From: Azoarcus sp.
Lineage (GTDB): Bacteria > Pseudomonadota > Gammaproteobacteria > Burkholderiales > Rhodocyclaceae
Length of the DNA: 39,185 nucleotides
Assembly: GCA_020725025.1 (NCBI GenBank)
Contig: DYFV01000048.1
Coordinates: 1-39,185, forward strand
Direction: 5' to 3'
Numbering within the stretch: the first letter of the stretch is position 1; the number at the start of each line of letters is the position of its first letter. Below the pieces are notes generated by a model. It did not search any database. It saw only the letters and a program-made list of their open reading frames with translations, and had not been told where the DNA came from. Shown here piece by piece: positions 15,663 to 23,048 of the stretch. The translations under genes were made by a program, and so were the position numbers.

Positions 15663-16574
15663 ATGCGCTCCATGTCCGACCGATCTTCATCCTCCCGTTC
15701 GATCCTCGGCCCATGGGCACGGCCGTTCGGACGTACGTGCCTCGTCATCGCGTTCGCGCTGGCGGCAGGCGCCGCCTCGGCCGTCGAGCCCCTGCCGGCC
15801 GGCGAGGACACCGCATCCGGCTGGACGCGCGAGCGCAAGGCGGTTGCGCTCAACCTCGGCATCGTCGCCGGCGTGGCGGCCTACGGCTTCATCCATTGGG
15901 ACTGGGGCGAGGGCGGAGCGCGCTTCGACGCCCGCAGCGAGGGCTGGTTCGGCGCCGGCACGCGCCACGGCGGCGCCGACAAACTGGGACACATGTATAC
16001 CGGCGCAGTCGCGACCGCGCTCGCCGCCGCCCTCTACCGTCGCTGGGGCTATGACGACAGGGACGCGGCTCGGCTGGGCGCTTTCAGCGGCGTGCTGCTG
16101 ACGACCGCGGCAGAGCTGGGCGACGGCTTCTCGCCCGAACACAAGTTCAGCTGGGAGGACCAGGTTTCCAACCTCGCGGGCGTAGGGTTCGAGTATTTGC
16201 GCCTGCGTCATCCGCAGCTGCGCGAACGGGTGAACTTCCGCTGGGAGTACTTCCCGTCGCCCGCGGTGCGGCACGGCGACCACCGGGACATCACCACCGA
16301 CTACTCCGGCTCGCGATGGCTGCTCGCCTTCCCGCTGCGCGCCTGGGGCCTGGCGCACACGCCGCTGCGCTGGATCGAGTTGCAGGCGGGCTACGGTACG
16401 CGCGGCTACGCCGGCCGTGACGAGAAGTACTTCGATCGCGCCCGCCGCCATCCCTTCGTGGGCATCGGCATCAACGTGCCGCTCGTGCTGGAATCCCTGG
16501 GTGCGAGTGACGGGACGCAGCGCGTGTTCGAGCACATCCAGGTGCCGGGGACGGCGCTGCCCTTACCCCCCTAG
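15663..16574 (+). CDS. DUF2279 (YfiM-like) exported protein
   Basis: A 303-residue protein with a long N-terminal targeting region: a basic Ser-rich stretch, then a hydrophobic segment (~residues 25-40) ending ASA-VE, a plausible signal-peptidase I site. The mature part carries the DUF2279 features DKLGHMYTGA (residues 106-115) and ELGDGFSPEHKFSWED (151-166). These are rich in conserved His, Asp and Glu and have amphipathic or hydrophobic helices around them, as in E. coli YfiM. The C-terminal third (FRWEYFPSP..., FVGIGINVPLVL) looks like beta-strands. The role is unknown, probably in the periplasm or at the outer membrane. GGAG precedes the ATG; an alternative ATG lies 9 bp inside. Confidence 0.78.
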   Translation: MRSMSDRSSSSRSILGPWARPFGRTCLVIAFALAAGAASAVEPLPAGEDTASGWTRERKAVALNLGIVAGVAAYGFIHWDWGEGGARFDARSEGWFGAGTRHGGADKLGHMYTGAVATALAAALYRRWGYDDRDAARLGAFSGVLLTTAAELGDGFSPEHKFSWEDQVSNLAGVGFEYLRLRHPQLRERVNFRWEYFPSPAVRHGDHRDITTDYSGSRWLLAFPLRAWGLAHTPLRWIELQAGYGTRGYAGRDEKYFDRARRHPFVGIGINVPLVLESLGASDGTQRVFEHIQVPGTALPLPP

Positions 16575-16630
16575 CGGATCTCCGCCGCGGGCTTGTCCTC
16601 GGCATCTCACCCCGAAAGGAGCCCATCACG

Positions 16631-16975
16631 ATGCCCGACACCGATCCCGTCCCTCGCCCGAGCGGAAACCTCTTCGCGCCGCTTCCGCCCGGCCCCGAAG
16701 GCGAGCGCTTCGAAACGCTGCTTGCGGCGCCCGGCCTGCGCATCGAGCGGATCGTCTCGCGCGGTCAGGCAAGTGCGGAAGACTTCTGGTACGACCAGTC
16801 CGACGACGAGTGGGTGATGCTGGCGCAGGGCGAAGCCGAGCTCGCCTTCGCCGACGGCCGCCGTCATGCCATGCGGGCCGGCGACTGGATCATGATTCCG
16901 GCGCATTGCCGGCACCGGGTGGCGGCGACCAGCGGGGACGCCGTCTGGCTGGCGGTCCACCTCGCAACGGGCTAG
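16631..16975 (+). CDS. Small cupin-domain protein
   Basis: A 114-residue single-domain cupin. The barrel motifs are visible: DDEWVMLAQGEAELAF (about residues 58-73) and GDWIMIPAHCRHRV (84-97), with His92 and His95 as likely metal ligands. The first motif lacks the classical paired His, so metal binding may be incomplete. AAGGAG lies 9 nt before the ATG. It is 56 bp downstream of the DUF2279 gene on the same strand. Substrate is unknown; small cupins of this size are usually annotated only by fold. Confidence 0.8.
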   Translation: MPDTDPVPRPSGNLFAPLPPGPEGERFETLLAAPGLRIERIVSRGQASAEDFWYDQSDDEWVMLAQGEAELAFADGRRHAMRAGDWIMIPAHCRHRVAATSGDAVWLAVHLATG

Positions 16976-16978
16976 CCG

Positions 16979-17401
16979 CTACTCCTGCGGGGAAGGTCGG
17001 GCCCGGACGGCCTCGAGCGTCAGGTCCCAGCGGGTGAGCGCGTTGCGCAACAGGGTCTGCTCGGGATGGCTGATGGTGCCGTCCGCCTTGGTGAGGACGA
17101 ACATCGCGCGGCAAACGAGCAGGCGCAGGTCCGGGTCGCTGATCCGGTCGAGCAGCATCTCGAAGCGCTCGACGTCGACGAGCCGCACCGTATCGCGCCT
17201 CGCAGGGCGCTCCAGCAGCGTGCGGCAGTGGGTGATCACCGCCTGGATCAGGGCGTCCCGCGGCACGCCGAGCAGCTCGGGTATCCCGTGGCGGTCGAGG
17301 GCTTCGAGCTCGCGGCTGGCGAGCACGCCGTCGGCGAGGAGAGTGAGGACGACCAGCTGGATGGCGGTTTCGCGCTGGGTGTCGAGTTTCGGGCCAGTCA
17401 T
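16979..17401 (-). CDS. TerB-like helical protein
   Basis: A 140-residue acidic helical protein with two copies of a TerB/DjlA-type motif: LLADGVLASRELEAL (residues 21-35) and VLTKADGTISHPEQTLL (102-118). The paired A-D-G pattern marks the TerB fold, known from tellurite-resistance and DnaJ-like membrane proteins, where the acidic residues may bind metal. No Ter operon partners are nearby, so a tellurite role is not implied. It converges with the cupin gene, the two stops being 3 bp apart. The start at 17401 has no clear ribosome site; instead a terminator-like hairpin ends about 6 nt ahead of it. Confidence 0.72.
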   Translation of the reverse strand: MTGPKLDTQRETAIQLVVLTLLADGVLASRELEALDRHGIPELLGVPRDALIQAVITHCRTLLERPARRDTVRLVDVERFEMLLDRISDPDLRLLVCRAMFVLTKADGTISHPEQTLLRNALTRWDLTLEAVRARPSPQE

Positions 17402-17407
17402 GGAAAA

Positions 17408-17450
17408 GGGCGTCGCGTCATGAGGTTCGCCCCATGGACCCGCGACGCCC
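17408..17450 (-). repeat. Perfect 10-bp inverted repeat abutting the TerB-like start codon
   Basis: Arms GGGCGTCGCG (17408-17417) and CGCGACGCCC (17441-17450) are exact complements around a 23-nt loop. On the minus strand the second arm is followed by TTTTCC and then the start codon of the TerB-like gene. This resembles an intrinsic terminator or attenuator placed in the gene's own leader. Confidence 0.55.
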
Positions 17451-17479
17451 CGGATTGGTTTCCGGAGGCGGGCAGGAAA

Positions 17480-17500
17480 CGGCTCGCCCCGGGAGAGCCG
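17480..17500 (-). terminator. Probable terminator of the porin gene
   Basis: On the minus strand, CGGCTC and GAGCCG form a 6-bp stem with a 9-nt loop, followed by TTTCC, 44 bp after the porin stop codon. The T tract is short. Confidence 0.5.
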
Positions 17501-17543
17501 CAGCGAAGACGGGCGTTGCACCCGCCTCCGCCACTCGGGTTGC

Positions 17544-18746
17544 TCAGAAGAAGATGATGCCGCCGACCGAGATCGAGTTCGCCTTCACGTCGGTGCCGGC
17601 CGCAGCACCGAAGACGTTGTCGGTGCGCTCCTGAATGTACTCGCCCACCAGGGTGATGGACGGGGTCAGGCTGTAGTAGGCGCCGAAGGCGGTCGCACGG
17701 CGCTTGGTATCGGTACCCACCGCCACCAGATCCTTGTCGCGGTTCTGACCGTAGCTCACGCCCAGCTTGAGGTCGGGGGTGACCTTGTAGGTCAGCTGGG
17801 TGAACACGCCCGAGCTCTCCAGCTCGCTACCCGCGGCATTGGAGGAGCCGAGGAACAGCGCGCCGATGGTGGAGATCCCCAGCCCCTCGCCCCGGAAGCC
17901 CGACAGCAGCAGCTCGGCGCCGCCCAGCCCGACCTTGACCCCGCCCTCGTAACCGGTGGTCCGGACCGACGGCGTCGTGGCGGTGGAGCTCACGTTCTGG
18001 CTGATGCCGGCGAGCCACGCCTTGCCCGGCATCCCGCCCTTCCAGTCGTAGGAGACCAGGGCCTGCACGCCCGGGGTGTTGCGCTCGCCGATCACCGCGA
18101 AGCTGTCGTTGGTGAGGACCTGCTTCGGGTTGAAGACGCCGATCGAACCCTGGAAGCCGCCCGCGTTGGGCGTGGTGTAGGTGATCTGCGGCTGGAAGCC
18201 GACGTACATGTAGCCGTGGCCGATCATGCCGAAGGAGGTGTTGAACGGCTCGGCGGCGCGCACCGTCCCGCCCACGCCCAGCAGCGTCATGTCGTTGAGG
18301 ATCGGGTTCTGCATGAAGAGCCCGATGTCGCGGCCGAGCTTGAAGGTGCCCATGTTCGCGTTGCCGAACTGGAAGTACACCTGGCGGGTGTCGGTCTTCG
18401 GGTAGGCATCGGCCAGGGTCGTCGCGACGCCGCTGGGCAGGCCCACGATGTTGCTGTTCGCCTGGATGCCCGGCGCGAAGCTGATGTGCGCCTTGATGTC
18501 GAAGCCCTTCTGCTGGGTGGTGGCGACGAAGTTGATCCAGCCCGGGAGCAGGCCGTTCTGGATGTTGGTCTGCTCGGTGGTGCCGGCCCCGTCCACCTTC
18601 TCCTCGCCGGAGACCAGGAAGGCATTCACGGTGCCGTTGATGTCGAGCGTCCAGTCACCCTGGGTGAAGCTGATGGCATGAGCCTGACCGAGGCCGAGGG
18701 CACAGAAAGCGGCGAGCGTCGTCCGCGCGAAAACTCCACGTTGCAT
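17544..18746 (-). CDS. Outer-membrane porin
   Basis: A 400-residue protein with a signal peptide (residues 1-24, ending GLGQAHA) and a mature part of alternating short beta-strands with Gly/Asn/Thr-rich turns. It ends in SISVGGIIFF, with the terminal Phe used for outer-membrane insertion. DTRQVYFQFGNANMGTFKLGRDIGLF (about residues 121-146) matches the Q-x-Y-x-x-F / G-x-x-x-x-G-R-D pattern of Gram-negative trimeric porins (Porin_4/OmpC-like). AGGAGGA lies 6 nt before the ATG. A long leader and a separate terminator suggest a monocistronic, strongly expressed gene. Pore specificity cannot be told. Confidence 0.87.
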   Translation of the reverse strand: MQRGVFARTTLAAFCALGLGQAHAISFTQGDWTLDINGTVNAFLVSGEEKVDGAGTTEQTNIQNGLLPGWINFVATTQQKGFDIKAHISFAPGIQANSNIVGLPSGVATTLADAYPKTDTRQVYFQFGNANMGTFKLGRDIGLFMQNPILNDMTLLGVGGTVRAAEPFNTSFGMIGHGYMYVGFQPQITYTTPNAGGFQGSIGVFNPKQVLTNDSFAVIGERNTPGVQALVSYDWKGGMPGKAWLAGISQNVSSTATTPSVRTTGYEGGVKVGLGGAELLLSGFRGEGLGISTIGALFLGSSNAAGSELESSGVFTQLTYKVTPDLKLGVSYGQNRDKDLVAVGTDTKRRATAFGAYYSLTPSITLVGEYIQERTDNVFGAAAGTDVKANSISVGGIIFF

Positions 18747-18778
18747 AGTTACTCCTCCTTGAGCAGTGGTTCCACGTC

Positions 18779-18804
18779 TTTTGTCTGGGTGTTTTGTCTG
18801 GGTG
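18779..18804. repeat. 13-bp direct tandem repeat in the porin leader
   Basis: TTTTGTCTGGGTG occurs twice with no spacer (18779-18791 and 18792-18804), about 30 bp upstream of the porin start codon. It could be a regulator site pair or a replication slippage product. Confidence 0.7.
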
Positions 18805-18985
18805 CGCCCGGCCTTGGCGGCGGCTTCGCCCCTCTGTCGACCGTGGTGAGCACCGGCCGTGGCGGGGGCTCTGCAAGCTCCGGGCCAGCGGCTGCAAAGC
18901 CCTGAAATAGCCGCAGAACCGGGGGTATTGAAGGGTCCTTGCCGGTGGGCCTCGGGCGACCGTGATCCGCTTCGGAACAGTTTGT

Positions 18986-19014
18986 GCGATACACACATGA
19001 CAGTACTGTTGCAA
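18986..19014 (-). promoter_or_regulatory. Possible porin promoter
   Basis: The minus strand reads TTGCAA (19014-19009), a 17-bp spacer, and TATCGC (18991-18986). Matches are 4/6 and 3/6. The spacer includes the palindrome ACAGTACTGT, a possible operator. A start near 18980 would leave a leader of about 230 nt. Confidence 0.3.
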
Positions 19015-19029
19015 GCCGATACACCCTAG

Positions 19030-19053
19030 CCCGCGAAATGCCGCGTTCGCGGG
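19030..19053. repeat. Perfect 8-bp inverted repeat
   Basis: Arms CCCGCGAA (19030-19037) and TTCGCGGG (19046-19053) with an 8-nt loop lie upstream of the porin promoter. There is no T tract on either side. It may be an operator or a leader hairpin for the plus-strand gene. Confidence 0.5.
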
Positions 19054-19297
19054 ATGGCACGGCTCCTGCGTCGTTTCGGATGCCGGGGCCTCCTCTCCCT
19101 CTCTCTCCCTTCGATGCCCCCGGCGACGCGTGGCGCGCTCCCGCCCCCCACCCCCGCTTGCCCGCCGGGGTGGGCGGCCCACGGCGCGGTTCCGGTTGGA
19201 AGGCACCTGCGGCATGCGCCGAAGTGCCTTCCTTTTTTTTGCGCGGCACGCTGCCCACGGGAACTAGAATGAAACCTGGCCCCCGCGGAGCGATTCG

Positions 19298-19849
19298 ATG
19301 CGCTTGCCTCTCCTGGGCGTCCTCGCGCTCCTGCTCGCGGCACCCGGACCGAGCGCGGCAGCCGCCTTCTCCCTGGATACGCAGCGACACGGCGAAGCCA
19401 TAGAGATCGTGGCGGTGGCGGACATCCGCGCCGAGCCCGGGCAAGCCTGGAAGGTGCTCACCGCCTACGATCGCTACGCCGAGTTCATCCCCGACCTGGC
19501 CACGAGCCGCGTGCTGCGGCGCGAGGGCGGCGTCGTGGTGCTCGAGCTCGCCGGGGCGACCCGCGTGCTGTGGTGGCGCGAGCCCCTTTCCGTGCGTCTG
19601 GCGGTGACCGAGACACCGCCGTGGCGGGTGCGCTCCAAGCTCCTCTCCGGCACCCTGCAGGCAATGGAGGGCGAGTACGAGCTCGCCGCGGCACCGGGCG
19701 GGGTACGGCTCACCTACACCGGACGCATCGTTCCCGACAGCCGCCAGCGCGGACTGCTGGACCGCTTCTTCGTGCGCCTGAACGTGGCCCGCCAGTTCGG
19801 CGCGCTCGTCACCGAGATCGCCCGCAGCGCGGGGGCGGGCGAGCCGTGA
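19298..19849 (+). CDS. Exported START/SRPBCC-fold (COQ10-like) protein
   Basis: A 183-residue protein with a hydrophobic signal peptide (MRLPLLGVLALLLAAPGPSA). The mature part follows the polyketide-cyclase/COQ10 pattern: VAVADIRAEPGQAWKVLTAYDRYAEFIPDL, a helix-grip start in which a ligand cavity forms, then RVLRREGGVVVLEL, and near the end a strand-helix pair (GRIVPDSRQRGLLDRFFVRLNVARQFGAL). Such periplasmic forms have no well-defined role; binding of a hydrophobic ligand is the general expectation. GGAG lies 7 nt before the ATG. The alr gene follows after 89 bp on the same strand. Confidence 0.75.
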   Translation: MRLPLLGVLALLLAAPGPSAAAAFSLDTQRHGEAIEIVAVADIRAEPGQAWKVLTAYDRYAEFIPDLATSRVLRREGGVVVLELAGATRVLWWREPLSVRLAVTETPPWRVRSKLLSGTLQAMEGEYELAAAPGGVRLTYTGRIVPDSRQRGLLDRFFVRLNVARQFGALVTEIARSAGAGEP

Positions 19850-19938
19850 GCGGCGCGCGAATTGCCAGCGCAGGGCATTTGGCGGAACATCTCCCGCCAG
19901 TTCCATCCATACCGACCCCCTTCGCGGATCCGTACACC

Positions 19939-21006
19939 ATGCGCCCTGCCCGCGCCCTCATCGACCTCGACGCCCTGCGCCACAACTACCGGCTGGCCCG
20001 CGCTTGCCACGGGGGGCGCGCGCTCGCCGTGGTCAAGGCGAACGCTTACGGACACGGCGCGGTGGCCTGCGCGCGGGCGCTCGCCGGTGAAGCCGACGGC
20101 TTCGCGGTGGCCTTCCTGGAGGAGGCGCTGGCGCTGCGCGAGGCCGGCATCGCGGGACCGATCCTGCTGCTCGAGGGAGTGTTCGCGGCCGCCGAGCTCG
20201 ATGCGGTGGCACACCACGACCTGTGGATCGTGGTGCACCACGCCGCCCAGCTCGAGATGATCGAGGCCTCGCAGCCGGAACGTCCGCTGCACGCCTGGCT
20301 CAAGGTGAACAGCGGCATGAACCGCGCGGGCTTTCTTCCGGCCGAGCTGCGGGCGGCGTGGCAGCGACTGCGCGGATGCGGCAAGGTGGCCGAGATCACC
20401 CTCATGACTCATTTCGCCCGTGCCGACGAGCCGCAGGTCATCGCCACCGAGGAACAGATCGCTGCCTTCGACGCGGCCACCTGCGAGCTGTCGGGACCGC
20501 GCAGCCTCGCCAACTCCGGGGCGGTGCTCGGCTGGCCGGCGGCCCATCGCGACTGGGCGCGCCCCGGCATCATGCTCTACGGCGCCGATCCGATGCCCGG
20601 GGAGGGGCACGGTCTGCGCCCGGTGATGACCCTGGAGAGCGCGGTGATGGCCGTGCGCATGCTCGAGCCCGGCGCCCCCCTCGGCTACGGTGCGCGCTTC
20701 CACGCCGACCGCCCGACACGGGTGGGACTGGTGGCGATGGGTTACGCCGACGGCTATCCGCGCAGCGCCCCGGACGGCACGCCGGTCACGGTGGACGGGG
20801 TGCCCACGCGCCTCATCGGGCGGGTATCGATGGACATGCTGACGATCGACCTCACGCCAGTCCCCGGCGCCGGACTGGGCAGCCGGGTCGAGCTGTGGGG
20901 CCCGTCGGTGCCGGTGAACCGCGTGGCGGAGGCGGCCGGCACCATCGCCTACGAGCTCCTGTGCAACGTCAAGCGCGTCCGTTTCGAGTATCGCGGCGGC
21001 GGCTGA
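19939..21006 (+). CDS. alr: Alanine racemase
   Basis: A 355-residue fold-type III PLP enzyme that interconverts L- and D-alanine for peptidoglycan. The PLP lysine is Lys33 in AVVKANAYGHG, and the second-subunit catalytic tyrosine is Tyr250 in LGYGARF. Also seen are KVNSGMNRAGF, NSGAVLGW, RPGIMLYG, and GRVSMDMLTIDL near the C-terminus. Length is normal for Alr/DadX (about 356-360). The frame is open far upstream, but the ATG at 19939 gives the conserved N-terminus (RPARALIDLDALRHNY). Its ribosome site is weak, and a small hairpin TGGCGG/CCGCCA (19880-19899) lies upstream. No dadA is visible, so a biosynthetic Alr is more likely. Confidence 0.95.
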   Translation: MRPARALIDLDALRHNYRLARACHGGRALAVVKANAYGHGAVACARALAGEADGFAVAFLEEALALREAGIAGPILLLEGVFAAAELDAVAHHDLWIVVHHAAQLEMIEASQPERPLHAWLKVNSGMNRAGFLPAELRAAWQRLRGCGKVAEITLMTHFARADEPQVIATEEQIAAFDAATCELSGPRSLANSGAVLGWPAAHRDWARPGIMLYGADPMPGEGHGLRPVMTLESAVMAVRMLEPGAPLGYGARFHADRPTRVGLVAMGYADGYPRSAPDGTPVTVDGVPTRLIGRVSMDMLTIDLTPVPGAGLGSRVELWGPSVPVNRVAEAAGTIAYELLCNVKRVRFEYRGGG

Positions 21007-21037
21007 GAGGCACGGCCGCGCGCGAGAGGAGGTAGGC

Positions 21038-22540
21038 ATGCGCATCCGGTTCGCACCGTTCCTCGTCCTCGCCCTGGTCGCGGCCGGCTGCGCCACGCCG
21101 CCCGCGCGCGTACCGCTCGCCGATCTCGGCTGCGAGGCGCGCTTGGCCCGGGTCGACGCGGCGGTCGAGAAGGCGGAGGTGGGCGACGCACAGGCCGCCC
21201 GCATCGAGGGCTTCCCCTACCTGCGGGTAAACCGCTTCCTTGCGAGCTTCCGCGACGAAGTGAAGGAACCGGCCGCGGTCGCCGCCTGGATCGACCGGCT
21301 GGCGCGCCTGGATGCGGAGGCGCGCACAGTCGAGCTCGCCAACCTGCCCCCGGCCGAGCGCCGTGCGCTGGGCCAGGACGACCCCGCCGCGCTGGCGGAA
21401 ACCCTCGATCGCTGCCGCGCCACCCTCGCCGCCCGCGACGCGGCCGATCCCGCGCGGCTCGCGAGGCTGCGGCAGGCGGCGGTGGTGCCCGACGCATACA
21501 GCGCGGCGCTGCGCGCCCTCGGGCTCTACCCGCTGACCCGCATCGCTTTCTCCAACGGCGTGGACGAGTTCGAGGCGCAGACCCGGGCGGTCTTCGACAC
21601 GCCGCTCGACGCCCTGCCGGTGCTCGGTACCCTGACCCGCTGGACGCCACCCGATGGGCCGCCGTGGCCGGACGCCGGCGCGGTCCTCGCGGCGAGCGCC
21701 GACAACCCGCTGGGCATCCCGGAGCCGGACCCCGAGGCGCTCGCCAGGCTGGTGCGCGCCCACGCGCCGGTGTTCGAGGTGGACGTGGCCGACCGCTCCG
21801 ACCGCATCGGCAATCCCACCTGGCCGCCCCACGGACCGGTCGGCATCGACGCCGTGACGCCGCGGGTCTTCTGGCGCACCGCGCACACCCGCTTCGGCGA
21901 CCGCGTGCTGCTGCAGCTCGTCTACACCGCCTGGTTTCCCGAGCGGCCCGCGCGCGAAGCGGGCGACATCCTCGCCGGCCGGCTCGACGGCCTGGTGTGG
22001 CGGGTCACCCTCGCGCCCGACGGCGAGCCGCTGGTGTTCGACACCATCCACCCTTGCGGCTGCTACCACTTCTTCATCCCTACCGCCCGGGCGCTGCCGC
22101 GCCCCGCGCCGGACTCCGACGAGGAATGGCGCTTCATGCCTCAGCGGCTGCCGCGTCAGGGCCCCGGCGAGCGCGTCGTGCTGCGGGTGGCCTCGGCCAC
22201 CCACTACCTGCAGCGGGTGCGCTACGAGCCACGCGCCGCGGCAGACGGGCCGGCCTACGCGCTGGTGCCGGCCGACACCCTGCGCAGCCTGCCGCGGGCC
22301 GACGGCGGCAGGCGCAGCATGTTCGGACCGGACGGACTCGTCGCGGGCAGCGAGCGCGGCGAGCGCTTCCTGTTCTGGCCGATGGGCATACCGAGCGCAG
22401 GGGCGATGCGCCAGTGGGGACACCACGCCACGGCCTTCGTGGGCCGGCGCCACTTCGACGACGTCCGCCTCATGGACGAGCGCTTCGTGATGCGCCCGAG
22501 CTCCGGCACGGCCGCTGAGGGCGACGTCCTCGGGCATTGA
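21038..22540 (+). CDS. Large lipoprotein of unknown function
   Basis: A 500-residue protein with a lipobox LVAAGC (Cys18), so the mature form should be lipid-anchored, most likely in the outer membrane. I do not recognise its family. The first 200 residues are helical and charged. The second half has long ordered stretches: VFEVDVADRSDRIGNPTW, LLQLVYTAWFPERPAREAGD, WRVTLAPDGEPLVFDTIHPCGCYHFF and PMGIPSAGAMRQWGHHATAFVGRRHFDD. The HPCGCYH and WGHH stretches cluster Cys and His residues, a possible metal site. AGGAGG lies ahead of the ATG. It follows alr by 31 bp, so the two may be cotranscribed, hinting at an envelope-related job. Confidence 0.8.
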   Translation: MRIRFAPFLVLALVAAGCATPPARVPLADLGCEARLARVDAAVEKAEVGDAQAARIEGFPYLRVNRFLASFRDEVKEPAAVAAWIDRLARLDAEARTVELANLPPAERRALGQDDPAALAETLDRCRATLAARDAADPARLARLRQAAVVPDAYSAALRALGLYPLTRIAFSNGVDEFEAQTRAVFDTPLDALPVLGTLTRWTPPDGPPWPDAGAVLAASADNPLGIPEPDPEALARLVRAHAPVFEVDVADRSDRIGNPTWPPHGPVGIDAVTPRVFWRTAHTRFGDRVLLQLVYTAWFPERPAREAGDILAGRLDGLVWRVTLAPDGEPLVFDTIHPCGCYHFFIPTARALPRPAPDSDEEWRFMPQRLPRQGPGERVVLRVASATHYLQRVRYEPRAAADGPAYALVPADTLRSLPRADGGRRSMFGPDGLVAGSERGERFLFWPMGIPSAGAMRQWGHHATAFVGRRHFDDVRLMDERFVMRPSSGTAAEGDVLGH

Positions 22541-22563
22541 CCCCCGCCTTTGCGGCGCAATTC

Positions 22564-22605
22564 TTGTTCCTGCTCAAGGCGGAGGCCCCGCAGCAGCCCT
22601 AGGAT
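22564..22605 (+). promoter_or_regulatory. Class II FNR-type promoter for the DUF2249 gene
   Basis: TTGTTCCTGCTCAA (22564-22577) matches the FNR consensus at 8 of 10 positions. TAGGAT (22600-22605) is a plausible -10 (4/6). If transcription starts at 22612, the FNR dyad is centred exactly at -41.5 and TAGGAT spans -12 to -7, the classical class II activation layout. The leader would be about 42 nt, with AGAGGAG just before the ATG. Confidence 0.5.
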
Positions 22606-22653
22606 CGGCTGCATGCGGACCCATCTGCCGCACATCCCGACCGAGAGGAGCCC

Positions 22654-23001
22654 ATGAGCGAATTGCCCATCCTGAACGACACCGTCTACCCCTTCGACGC
22701 GCGCGGCGTGGCCAAGCGCTTCCGCCACGCGGCCATTTTCGGCGCCCTCGAGTCCCTCGAGGACGGCGAGACCATGCGCTTCGTGAACGACCACGACCCG
22801 TTGCCGCTGCTGGGCCAGATCCGCCAGCGCTACGGCAACCAGGTCGGTATCGCCTACGTGACGCGCGAGCCGGGCAGCATCGTGATCGACTTCACCATCC
22901 AGCTTGCCGCCGCCAACGAGGAGCCGCCCCCGCTGCCCCAGCACGGCGGCGGCGGTTGTGGCGGCGGTGGCGGTGGCTGCGGCTGCTCGGGCGGACGCTG
23001 A
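22654..23001 (+). CDS. DUF2249 protein with Gly/Cys-rich tail
   Basis: A 115-residue cytoplasmic protein. Residues 1-90 carry the DUF2249 pattern: ILNDTVYPFDARGVAKRFRH, then FVNDHDPLPLLGQIRQRYGN, the hallmark of this family. The family is often found with hemerythrin-like and NO-related genes and resembles a TusA/SirA-like fold. The last 25 residues are a Pro stretch, a His, then a tail of Gly runs with three Cys (CGGGGGGCGCSGG), which could bind metal or carry thiols. AGAGGAG precedes the ATG. It sits alone, behind an FNR-type promoter, and converges with the GGDEF-EAL gene. A hemerythrin gene occurs 11.5 kb away at 34562-35104. Confidence 0.85.
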   Translation: MSELPILNDTVYPFDARGVAKRFRHAAIFGALESLEDGETMRFVNDHDPLPLLGQIRQRYGNQVGIAYVTREPGSIVIDFTIQLAAANEEPPPLPQHGGGGCGGGGGGCGCSGGR

Positions 23002-23048
23002 GGCGGGCTGAACGGACACCCGGCGGGTCTTCGCGGCTGCCGCCGCCC

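Larger units (their letters stand above)
18747..19297. other. Gene-free divergent regulatory interval (porin / START-like gene)
   Basis: About 550 bp lie between the porin (minus) and the START-like gene (plus). Reading from left, it contains a 13-bp tandem repeat, the predicted porin promoter with an internal palindrome ACAGTACTGT (19000-19009), a hairpin at 19030-19053, and a T-rich run near 19232. Several frames are open because of GC content, but none has a ribosome site plus protein-like sequence. I see no convincing gene here. Confidence 0.6.

Noticed and set aside
16979..17401. Tellurite-resistance function for the TerB-like gene
   Set aside because: There are no other ter genes; only the small helical fold is shared.
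18984..19403. Plus-strand open frame of 139 codons between the porin and START-like genes
   Set aside because: No ribosome site, Pro/Arg-rich non-protein-like sequence, and it runs out of frame into the start of the START-like gene.
22920..23001. Gly/Cys tail of the DUF2249 protein as a frameshift artefact
   Set aside because: The tail follows the core without a break in codon use and ends at a normal stop; other frames show no better DUF2249 C-terminus. Repetition of GGC codons may reflect slippage, but the frame is intact.
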